64,000 bases of DNA. It comes from Neptunomonas antarctica (GTDB lineage: Bacteria; Pseudomonadota; Gammaproteobacteria; Pseudomonadales; Balneatricaceae). Both the position numbers and the translations under genes were made by a program. Of the stretch, positions 43,631 to 51,362 are shown piece by piece (position 1 is the stretch's first letter; each line of letters starts with the position of its first letter). Under the pieces are notes generated by a model. The model saw nothing but the letters and a program-made list of their open reading frames with translations, ran no database searches and was not told where the DNA came from. The stretch spans positions 62,001 to 126,000 of the forward strand of contig NZ_LJSI01000021.1 of assembly GCF_001305295.1 (NCBI RefSeq), read 5' to 3'.

Positions 43631-44989
43631 ATGTTTAAAAGGACCTTTTTAGCGTTAATTATTGTGATTAGCCCCGTGGAATCGATCTATGCAAGCCAGT
43701 TGGTAGATGTTGTCACACAGGCGGTGTTGTCCAGTCCAGAGGTCAAAAGGAGTATGGATGCACGCAATGCTATTTATGAAGAAGTACGTCAGGCGCAAGG
43801 TGGATTTTATCCGACAATTGATATAGCAGCAGGTGCCGGGTATGAGTGGACGAAGAATACAACGACCGCTAATGCCGGAGATGGAGATGCCGAATTACAG
43901 CGCAGTGAAGCGAGCGTTAGTTTGCGTCAGATGTTGTTTGATGGTTTTTTGACAGGCAGCGAAGTTAATCGTCAAGCGTTTCGTTTAGAAGCCGGAAATC
44001 ATCACCTCAGAGAAGTATCTGAAGCAAAAGCACTGGAAGTCACCCGCGCTTATCTTGAAGTGATAAAACGTCAGGAATTACAGAATCAAGCCAGCGAAAC
44101 ACTTTATAATCATGTACGAGTCTATGATCAGATACGTAGGCGCTCTGAATCTGGGTTAGGCACATTGGCTTCTATCCAGCAGGCACAAGGGCGTTTGGCG
44201 CTGGCTGAAGTGAATTTACTTTCGGCTGAAAATAACCTGCGTGATGCGCAAGTTTCGTTTCGTCGGCTTACAGGAGAAAAAGCTCCGGAAGTTCTTGAAA
44301 TACCCGCGTTCGATTTGACCGCTCTTCCTGCGTCATCGTCTGACTCTGTGGAGCGGGCGATGTTAAATCATCCTACACTAAAATTGGCAAAAGCTGATGT
44401 TCAGGCTGCTGAAGCTCAATATGATTCAGCGCGGAGTTTGTTGTATCCAAAGGTGAATTTTGAAGTAGATCGTAGCTGGAATAACAATATTGATGGCGTT
44501 GAAGGAGATAACGAAGATCTGACCGCGATGTTCCGACTGCGTTATAACCTGTATAACGGCGGCAGTGATAAAGCACGTATTCGCCAGACACGTCATCAGA
44601 TAAATGAAGCTCGGGGTGTTCAGGATAATGCGAATCGTCAGGCCATCGAAAGCGTTGAGTTATCCTGGAATGCTTATGAAATATTGGGTCGCCAATTGGC
44701 ATTTTTTGAGCAGCATGTGAATGCAAGTACGCAAACGCGTGACTCCTATCTGAAGCAGTTTAATATAGGGCAACGCTCATTATTGGATTTGCTGGATACC
44801 GAAAACGAAGTATTTGCTTCTAAGAACGCTATGATTGCAGCTAAATATGATTACCTGCTTGCTCAGTATCGTTTGATCAATGGCACGGGTGAAATGCTGG
44901 ATTTACTTAAAGTAGATCTTGAGCCGTTAGCTTCGACTTCTTTGGAAGGCGAAAAATCAATGACGGAGCAGACTGTACCTAAATCATAA
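43631..44989 (+). CDS. TolC-family outer membrane channel of the type I secretion system
   Basis: Outer-membrane efflux duct of 452 aa. It has a signal peptide (FLALIIVISPVESIYAS, cleavage after about residue 22) and two OEP repeats (about 25-215 and 240-430): GFYPTIDIAAGAGYEW, LRQMLFDGFLTGSEVNRQ, then LRYNLYNGGSDKARIRQT and RSLLDLLDTENEVFASK. It lies 25 nt after the LuxR-type regulator, which places it in the operon. A terminator follows at 45069-45096. Confidence 0.92.
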   Translation: MFKRTFLALIIVISPVESIYASQLVDVVTQAVLSSPEVKRSMDARNAIYEEVRQAQGGFYPTIDIAAGAGYEWTKNTTTANAGDGDAELQRSEASVSLRQMLFDGFLTGSEVNRQAFRLEAGNHHLREVSEAKALEVTRAYLEVIKRQELQNQASETLYNHVRVYDQIRRRSESGLGTLASIQQAQGRLALAEVNLLSAENNLRDAQVSFRRLTGEKAPEVLEIPAFDLTALPASSSDSVERAMLNHPTLKLAKADVQAAEAQYDSARSLLYPKVNFEVDRSWNNNIDGVEGDNEDLTAMFRLRYNLYNGGSDKARIRQTRHQINEARGVQDNANRQAIESVELSWNAYEILGRQLAFFEQHVNASTQTRDSYLKQFNIGQRSLLDLLDTENEVFASKNAMIAAKYDYLLAQYRLINGTGEMLDLLKVDLEPLASTSLEGEKSMTEQTVPKS

Positions 44990-45068
44990 TCTGAATTTTC
45001 CCTGCTTGTGGTGGGGAGTTTGCAATATAAAGGTATCGCCGATAAAATCGCGCGTGCTTGAGTCTTTG

Positions 45069-45096
45069 AAAGGGTTGCTGAGAAGCGGCCCTTTTT
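45069..45096 (+). terminator. Intrinsic terminator/possible attenuator upstream of the mevalonate operon
   Basis: AAAGGGTTGCT and AGCGGCCCTTT pair over 11 bp with two G-T wobbles, GAGA loop, then T residues. It ends 17 nt before the HMG-CoA reductase ATG. It closes the secretion operon, but because so little room remains for a promoter it may also lie in the mevalonate leader. Confidence 0.75.
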
Positions 45097-45113
45097 CGTT
45101 TATATAGGTCATT

Positions 45114-46148
45114 ATGAAATCACATAAAATTTTACAAGCGCCTGTACCGATGCGTTGGGTCGGGCCTCTGAAAATTTCAGGGCATGTGCTAGATGAGAAA
45201 ATCAGTGTTCCTTTGGCCACCTATGAAACGCCTTTATGGCACTCTGTTGGCCGGGGTGCACGTGTCTCTGTATTAACAGAGGGCATCAAAACGACGGTGA
45301 TTGATGAGCGAATGACGCGTTCTATTTTACTGGAAGGCGATGATGCTCTGGCTGCTCATTTGGCGGTAGAGTCGATTAAGTCCCGACGTGATGATCTGAA
45401 TGAAGTCGTTTCTACCTCTAGTCGCTTTGCTAAATTGATTGATATGCACAGCCAGATAGTCGGTAATTTAATTTATCTTCGTCTTGAATTCAGTACGGGC
45501 GATGCGTCAGGTCATAACATGGTGACCAATGCTGCCGATAAAATTATTCCCTGGCTACTGACTGAATACCCGCAGCTACGTTACTCGTCTATTTCGGGTA
45601 ATTATTGCTCTGATAAGAAAGCGACGGCTGTTAATGGGATTCTTGGGCGTGGAAAATACGTTATCAGTGAGATTTTGATTCCGCGTGAGCTGTGTGAACG
45701 CCGTTTATTAACAACCCCTGAAAAAATTGTTGATCTGAATATAAAAAAGAATCTGATCGGCACTATGATCGCGGGTGGGTTACGCAGTGCTAATGCGCAC
45801 TTTGCTAATATGTTATTAGGTTTTTATCTGGCAACAGGGCAGGATGCAGCCAATATCATTGAAGGGTCTCAGGGCATTGTGCACGCGGAAGTACGTGACG
45901 GTGATCTGTATTTTTCATGTACGCTTCCTAATTTGATAGTAGGTAGTGTGGGTAATGGTAAAGGCATCGACTTTGTAGAGGAAAATCTGTCAAAACTCGG
46001 ATGTAAAGAGGCCCGTCAACCCGGTGAAAATGCGCGTCGTTTAGCCGCTATTTGTGCAGCAACCGTGTTATGTGGGGAGCTTTCTTTGCTGGCCGCGCAG
46101 ACTAATCCGGGTGAGTTGATGCAAGCACACCTGAAATTGGAACGCTAA
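45114..46148 (+). CDS. mvaA: Hydroxymethylglutaryl-CoA reductase
   Basis: Reduces HMG-CoA to mevalonate with NAD(P)H, the committed step of the mevalonate pathway. The 344-aa soluble catalytic domain has no membrane anchor. Catalytic residues match those of class I (eukaryotic/archaeal) enzymes: Glu38 in ATYETPLW, Lys168 in SGNYCSDKKAT, Asp244 in GQDAAN and the C-terminal His339 in QAHLKLER. The segment around YCSDKKAT is strikingly like human HMGR, so this is closer to class I than to the Pseudomonas mevalonii class II enzyme. AGG lies upstream. Its stop overlaps the next start (TAATG). Confidence 0.93.
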   Translation: MKSHKILQAPVPMRWVGPLKISGHVLDEKISVPLATYETPLWHSVGRGARVSVLTEGIKTTVIDERMTRSILLEGDDALAAHLAVESIKSRRDDLNEVVSTSSRFAKLIDMHSQIVGNLIYLRLEFSTGDASGHNMVTNAADKIIPWLLTEYPQLRYSSISGNYCSDKKATAVNGILGRGKYVISEILIPRELCERRLLTTPEKIVDLNIKKNLIGTMIAGGLRSANAHFANMLLGFYLATGQDAANIIEGSQGIVHAEVRDGDLYFSCTLPNLIVGSVGNGKGIDFVEENLSKLGCKEARQPGENARRLAAICAATVLCGELSLLAAQTNPGELMQAHLKLER

Positions 46149-47179
46149 TGACTGATCCGACAAATGACAGAAAAATCGAGCATATTCGCGCCTTTGATCG
46201 TGACCCGGCGATAGAGCGGGATGCCCGCTATTTTGATAGAATTCATTTGTTGCACCGTGCTTTGCCTGAGCTGGATCTTGCAGATGTAGATGCGTCGGTA
46301 AAACTGTTTGGAAAAACCCTGAGCTTTCCGTTGCTGATCTCTTCAATGACGGGCGGTAATCATGAACTGGTCAGAAAAATAAACATGAATCTGGCGTTGG
46401 CCGCAGAGCATTGCCAGGTGGCGATGGGAGTGGGGTCTCAGCGTGTTATGTTTGTTGATGAACAGGCCAGGGCGAGCTTTGAGCTAAGACAATATGCACC
46501 TTCGACGGTATTGATCAGTAATGTGGGTGCTGTGCAGCTTAATTATGGTTTCACTGCACGAGAGTGTCAGATGGCTGTTGATGCGTTAGGGGCTGATGCT
46601 CTGTATTTACATTTGAACCCGTTGCAGGAAGCCGTGCAGCCAGAAGGTGATACTAACTTCAAAGGGTTGGCCGCAAAAATTACTGATCTATGTGCCAATC
46701 TATCGGTTCCGGTTATGCTGAAAGAGGTCGGCTCGGGGTTGTCACCAGCAGATGTTCAGTTGGGTTTGCAGGCAGGCATTCGTTATTTCGATATTGCCGG
46801 TAGCGGCGGTACGTCGTGGAGCCGAATTGAGCACCAGCGCCGGAGCAATCCGCAGGATAGTCTGGGGTTGACGTTTCAGGATTGGGGTATCCCTACCCCC
46901 CTGGCGCTTAAATTGATGGATCCTTATCAGTCACAAGCTACTTTTGTAGCGAGTGGTGGTGTAAGGGATGGGATTGATATGGTGAAATCTGTTATACTCG
47001 GCGCCTCGATTTGTGGAGTGGCGGCTCCGTTATTACACCCCGCCATGGAGTCGGCAGACGCTGTTATAGACGTGATTGAACGTTTACGTCGTGAGTTTAT
47101 AACAGCGATGTTTTTACTGGGAACGCCTGATGTGGCGTCGTTATTCAGGAACCAAAATCTCATTCTTGAAGAACGTTGA
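46148..47179 (+). CDS. fni: Type 2 isopentenyl-diphosphate delta-isomerase
   Basis: FMN- and NAD(P)H-dependent isomerase interconverting IPP and DMAPP, unrelated to the type 1 enzyme. The 343-aa TIM barrel shows FPLLISSMTGG, MGVGSQRVM, YLHLNPLQEAVQPEGD with the family HLNxxQE motif, FDIAGSGGTSWS and ASGGVRDG. It starts with ATG overlapping the mvaA stop by 1 nt, so translation is coupled. It provides the last step of the pathway encoded in this operon. Confidence 0.95.
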   Translation: MTDPTNDRKIEHIRAFDRDPAIERDARYFDRIHLLHRALPELDLADVDASVKLFGKTLSFPLLISSMTGGNHELVRKINMNLALAAEHCQVAMGVGSQRVMFVDEQARASFELRQYAPSTVLISNVGAVQLNYGFTARECQMAVDALGADALYLHLNPLQEAVQPEGDTNFKGLAAKITDLCANLSVPVMLKEVGSGLSPADVQLGLQAGIRYFDIAGSGGTSWSRIEHQRRSNPQDSLGLTFQDWGIPTPLALKLMDPYQSQATFVASGGVRDGIDMVKSVILGASICGVAAPLLHPAMESADAVIDVIERLRREFITAMFLLGTPDVASLFRNQNLILEER

Positions 47180-47194
47180 GGAACATATTTAAAT

Positions 47195-48364
47195 ATGTCA
47201 TCAGTTGGTATCGATCAAATCAGTTTTTATACGTCTAATTATTTTCTGGATTTGAGGACACTTGCTCAGATTCAACTCACCGATCCTGATAAATACTATC
47301 AAGGGATTGGTCAGGAGAAAATGAGTATGGCCGCGCATGATGAAGACATCGTGACGATGGCGGCGAGCGCTGCTTATCCCTTGGTTCAAAATGGTGAAAG
47401 CGAACAGATTTCTACCCTGTTATTTGCAACAGAAACCGCTATTGATCAATCCAAAGCGGCGGGAGTTTATGTTCATCGTTTGCTGGGGTTGAATAATAAC
47501 TGCCGTGTTGTTGAGTTAAAGCAGGCGTGTTATAGCGCGACAGCAGCACTTCAAATGGCGTGTGCGCTGGTGGCCAGACAGCCTGAAAAGAAAGTCTTGG
47601 TTATTGCCTCGGATATCGCACGTTATGATCTGAATACGCCGGGTGAAGCCACGCAGGGGTGTGGTGCTGTTGCGATGATGATATCAGCGCAGCCTCGTAT
47701 TTTGAGTATAGCCCCTGAAGTGGGTAACTATACTGAAGATGTTATGGATTTCTGGCGTCCTAATTATCGTAAAACGGCTTTGGTTGATGGTAAATACTCC
47801 ACTAAAATTTATTTGAAAGCATTGAAGCAGGCGTGGGAAAATTTTCGAGAAAACAGCTCGCTGACATTCAATGATTTCACGCATTTTTGTTATCACTTAC
47901 CGTTTAGCCGTATGGCTCAAAAAGCACATAAGCACTTGGCGCGGGTTAATAAAAGTGAGTTAGATGCCAGCGACTTAGAGCAGCAGATAGCCGATACCTT
48001 GTTGTATAACCGGATTATCGGTAACAGTTATACCGCCTCCATGTACATTGGTCTGGCTTCTTTGCTGGAGAACTGTCAGCAGAACCTGACAGGAAAGCAT
48101 ATTGGCTTCTTTAGCTACGGTTCGGGTTGTGTTGCTGAATTTTTCTCCGGAACGGTCGTGGAAGGTTATTTGGACGTATTATTTAAAGAACAGCATCATG
48201 CCATGCTGGATAAACGCCAGGAAGTTACCTACGAGGAATATCTGGAGCTTTATCGGGCCCCTGATCCTACAGATGGTGAATCTCATAGCATTGCAGCAGA
48301 CACGCAAGGGCGTTTCCGTCTTGCCGCTATTTCGCATCATAAGCGTGAATATGTAGCTATTTGA
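47195..48364 (+). CDS. mvaS: Hydroxymethylglutaryl-CoA synthase
   Basis: Condenses acetyl-CoA with acetoacetyl-CoA to HMG-CoA. The 389-aa thiolase-fold protein shows VGIDQISFYTSNYFLDL at the start, Glu80 in LLFATETAID, the catalytic Cys112 in LKQACYSATAAL, and the His of THFCYHLPFSRMAQKAH. TGAGGAAC precedes the ATG. The stop TGA overlaps the next ATG (TGATG). No acetoacetyl-CoA thiolase gene is in the window; it must be elsewhere. Confidence 0.95.
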   Translation: MSSVGIDQISFYTSNYFLDLRTLAQIQLTDPDKYYQGIGQEKMSMAAHDEDIVTMAASAAYPLVQNGESEQISTLLFATETAIDQSKAAGVYVHRLLGLNNNCRVVELKQACYSATAALQMACALVARQPEKKVLVIASDIARYDLNTPGEATQGCGAVAMMISAQPRILSIAPEVGNYTEDVMDFWRPNYRKTALVDGKYSTKIYLKALKQAWENFRENSSLTFNDFTHFCYHLPFSRMAQKAHKHLARVNKSELDASDLEQQIADTLLYNRIIGNSYTASMYIGLASLLENCQQNLTGKHIGFFSYGSGCVAEFFSGTVVEGYLDVLFKEQHHAMLDKRQEVTYEEYLELYRAPDPTDGESHSIAADTQGRFRLAAISHHKREYVAI

Positions 48365-49425
48365 TGCGCGCCTGTGCTCCGGGAAAAATTATTTTGAGCG
48401 GCGAACACTCTGTTGTTTACGGCGCTCAGGCTATTGCTGTAGCGATAAATAAGCACACTAGCGTTAGCTTTAAGCCTCTATCTGAAAGTAACACCATCAA
48501 TACGCTATTTTCAGGTATATCCTCAGGTGTTCATTACCCCCTGCATGCCTTGGGTACGTTGAAAGACAAGTTAGACTCACGTTTTGACTCGTTTACTCAG
48601 GGCCTCTTGCCGATTCAGAAAATCCTGAATACACCGGATGACCTGTTGGTCTACACATTATCTTCCTTAGTGCATCATCTTCCTGTGCCCGGGCGGGTGT
48701 CCAGTCAGAGCTACCTGCCGATTCCCGGACGTCTTTCCAGTACTACACAATTGTCTTTGGGGGCGGGCATGGGCTCTTCTGCTTCTGCTATTGCCGCTAC
48801 CCTAGTACTCTTTGAGCATCTGCTTGAAAAACCTTTAGGTATCGATCAGCGCTTTGATATGGTGCGTTTTTGCGAGCGCTTGCAGCATGGCCGCGGCAGT
48901 GCAATTGATGCGGCAGCCGTGACTTATGGCGGCATGAATCACATCCAAAATGGAGTAGTGAAACGCCTCGATGTATCGCTGGGTTCTGGCTGGTATTGGA
49001 TTTTTACCGGCAAGCCGCAGGTCAGCACGGGTGAGTGTGTGCATCATGTGCGTGACCGGTACGAAAAAGATACGTCGCTCTGGCACGCCTTTTCTGAGGT
49101 TACGGCTACTATTGTCGATAATCTTGGCGATCTGAATAGCCCCGGCAGCCCTCAGGCTATGAACGACGCCATAAAAGAAAACCATCGGCTGTTATGTCGG
49201 ATTGGTGTGGTGCCCGCTTCTGCGGTCGCCTTGATCAACAGCATAGAAGCCTACGGCGGGGCGGCTAAAATTAGTGGCGCGGGTGCGCATAAAGGTGATG
49301 CCGGTGGTTTAGTACTGGCTTATTTTCCGGAAGGATCAATCCAGGATTTACTGAAAAACTATCCCGGCTATCAATGGGGAGTAGTTGAGGAGGATAGGTT
49401 AGGTGCACGCTATATCGGTGATTAA
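48364..49425 (+). CDS. GHMP kinase, probable mevalonate kinase
   Basis: GHMP-family kinase of 353 aa. The N-terminal APGKIILSGEHSVVYGAQA is the pattern of mevalonate kinases; the ATP loop LGAGMGSSASAIAA (about residues 135-148) and GRGSAIDAAAVTYGGM follow, and AAKISGAGAHKGD is the third GHMP motif. An insertion containing two similar PVPGR/PIPGR stretches (about 102-125) precedes the ATP loop. The start overlaps mvaS by 1 nt. Assignment to mevalonate rather than phosphomevalonate rests on the N-terminal motif and is not certain. Confidence 0.8.
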   Translation: MRACAPGKIILSGEHSVVYGAQAIAVAINKHTSVSFKPLSESNTINTLFSGISSGVHYPLHALGTLKDKLDSRFDSFTQGLLPIQKILNTPDDLLVYTLSSLVHHLPVPGRVSSQSYLPIPGRLSSTTQLSLGAGMGSSASAIAATLVLFEHLLEKPLGIDQRFDMVRFCERLQHGRGSAIDAAAVTYGGMNHIQNGVVKRLDVSLGSGWYWIFTGKPQVSTGECVHHVRDRYEKDTSLWHAFSEVTATIVDNLGDLNSPGSPQAMNDAIKENHRLLCRIGVVPASAVALINSIEAYGGAAKISGAGAHKGDAGGLVLAYFPEGSIQDLLKNYPGYQWGVVEEDRLGARYIGD

Positions 49426-50338
49426 GGTCACAGCGCCCGGCAGTATTATGCTGATGGGCGAACATGCCGTATTATTTGGTCATCGGGCGATTGCCTGTGC
49501 GGTTGATAAAAGAATACAGGTCACTCTTACGCCGAGGCCAGACAGAGCGATTGTGATCCGCTCTGCGTTAGCAAATTATCGTTCCGATCTTGATGGGCTG
49601 GCAAAAGAGCCTCGGTTAAGTTTTGTTCTCTATGCCATTAGACAAGTGTGTAGCGATCTGGCCTATGGCTTTGAGCTGGATATTACCTCCGAGTTTTCCC
49701 ACACTGTCGGTCTTGGATCGTCGGCGGCGGTAACCGCTGCTGTAGTGAAAGCACTGTCGGTGTATACCCATGAAGATCTCTCGCGGCGCCTACTATTTGA
49801 CCGGGCGTTAGGTGTTATTCATGGCGTGCAAGGGCGTGGTTCGGGTACCGATCTCGCGGCCAGTGTGTACGGTGGTTTGATTGGTTATACCGTGAAATCA
49901 CAACATATATCCGCACTGAATGGACTGCCACCTATTTCGTTATTTTATGCGGGTTATAAAACCACTACGCCTGATGTACTGGCAAGGGTTGAGCAACAGG
50001 CAAAAGTATTCCCCGAACTCTATCAATCACTCTATCAATTGATGAATGCAACAACGCTCAAAGCTGAAGATGCTATTCAGCAACAGGACTGGAACGAGCT
50101 GGGTTTGTTAATGAATATTTATCAGGGATTGATGGATGCGCTGGGCGTGAATGATGCAGTGCTATCCGATATAATTTATTCACTGCGTAAATCTGACGCT
50201 ATTCTCGGCGCTAAGATATCAGGCTCCGGGTTAGGTGATTGTGTTATTGCGCTGGGTGAAGATGTATCACTTTCTTTGCCTTATGAATTAATACCGGTAG
50301 CGGTCAGTGGAAACGGAGTAGAGATTTATGTCGACTGA
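49403..50338 (+). CDS. GHMP kinase, probable phosphomevalonate kinase
   Basis: Second GHMP kinase of 311 aa, starting with GTG at 49403 inside the previous gene (23-nt overlap) behind a GAGGAGG site. Motif 1 reads APGSIMLMGEHAVLFGH, motif 2 VGLGSSAAVTAAVVKAL, then RGSGTDLAASVYGGLIGY, which is closer to phosphomevalonate kinases, and motif 3 AKISGSGLGDC. As the operon already has a mevalonate-kinase-like gene and a decarboxylase, phosphomevalonate kinase is the missing step. The motif 1 sequence is also MVK-like, so the roles of the two kinases could be swapped. Confidence 0.7.
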   Translation: MHAISVIKVTAPGSIMLMGEHAVLFGHRAIACAVDKRIQVTLTPRPDRAIVIRSALANYRSDLDGLAKEPRLSFVLYAIRQVCSDLAYGFELDITSEFSHTVGLGSSAAVTAAVVKALSVYTHEDLSRRLLFDRALGVIHGVQGRGSGTDLAASVYGGLIGYTVKSQHISALNGLPPISLFYAGYKTTTPDVLARVEQQAKVFPELYQSLYQLMNATTLKAEDAIQQQDWNELGLLMNIYQGLMDALGVNDAVLSDIIYSLRKSDAILGAKISGSGLGDCVIALGEDVSLSLPYELIPVAVSGNGVEIYVD

Positions 50339-51362
50339 AATAGCCTCTGATAAAGTGACCAAAGCCGATGTTGTAGGGCGGTATTTATCGGCTCATTTAA
50401 CACCGCTGGAGCACGCTGAAGCCTTTGCGCCCAGCAATATAGCATTGTGTAAATACTGGGGTAAACGGCAAGACGAATTGAATTTGCCGGTCAATTCCAG
50501 CTTGTCCATTTCATTAGCGCATCTGGGCAGTCGCACCGTCATACGTCCTTCAGCGACCGGGGAAGATAAGGTCATACTGAATGCTAAAGTGTTGGATCTT
50601 GATGCACCCTTCGCCAGTAAAGTGATTGCTTTTGTTGATTTGTTCCGCCGTCAGCAGGATCTGCCGGTGATTGTTGATACTCGCAATAATATTCCGACAG
50701 CGGCCGGGCTTGCTTCTTCTGCATCTGGTTTTGCTGCGTTGACGTTGGCGCTGAATCAGTATTTTCAACTACAACTGCCTGATAATGTACTCTCTGCGTT
50801 TGCCCGGATGGGGAGTGGTAGTGCGTCTCGTTCCATCTTCAGCGGCTTTGTTGAGTGGCAAATGGGATTGCATGAAGATGGTATGGACAGCCATGCTTAT
50901 CCTTTGGATGTGGTTTGGCCTGATTTTCGAGTCGGACTCGTAAAAGTAAGCACAAGTCAGAAAGCGGTCGATTCCCGCTCGGGTATGAAACGTACCGTCG
51001 CAACGGCAAGTCTCTACCAAAGCTGGCCGGCACAAGCAGCGCAAGATTTAGAAAAATTGCACCAGGCGTTAGCACAGGGTGATTTTACGCTGTTAGGTTC
51101 GACCGCTGAGCATAACGCAATGTCTATGCACGCAACGATGATTGCATCCTGGCCGCCATTACTCTATTGGCAGCCGGATTCGGTCGCGGCGATGCAAAAA
51201 GTCTGGGCATTACGTGAGGCTGGTATCGAGGTTTATTTCACGATGGATGCTGGCCCCAATCTGAAACTGTTATTTCAGGCAAAAGACCAGGCGCTGCTGG
51301 AAACTGAGTTTGCAGGGCTTGAAGTGGTTGCACCTTTTAGCGGAGCGGCAGCACGCGTATAG
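50328..51362 (+). CDS. mvaD: Diphosphomevalonate decarboxylase
   Basis: ATP-dependent conversion of mevalonate diphosphate to isopentenyl diphosphate. The 344-aa GHMP protein shows SNIALCKYWGKRQDELNLP, PVNSSLSISL, the NNIPTAAGLASSASGFAAL loop, RMGSGSASRSIFSGFVEW and the TMDAGPNLKLL segment, with the Asp needed for catalysis in the family. It overlaps the kinase gene by 11 nt, and its TAG stop is followed immediately by the polB ATG. It completes the lower pathway. Confidence 0.95.
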   Translation: MSTEIASDKVTKADVVGRYLSAHLTPLEHAEAFAPSNIALCKYWGKRQDELNLPVNSSLSISLAHLGSRTVIRPSATGEDKVILNAKVLDLDAPFASKVIAFVDLFRRQQDLPVIVDTRNNIPTAAGLASSASGFAALTLALNQYFQLQLPDNVLSAFARMGSGSASRSIFSGFVEWQMGLHEDGMDSHAYPLDVVWPDFRVGLVKVSTSQKAVDSRSGMKRTVATASLYQSWPAQAAQDLEKLHQALAQGDFTLLGSTAEHNAMSMHATMIASWPPLLYWQPDSVAAMQKVWALREAGIEVYFTMDAGPNLKLLFQAKDQALLETEFAGLEVVAPFSGAAARV

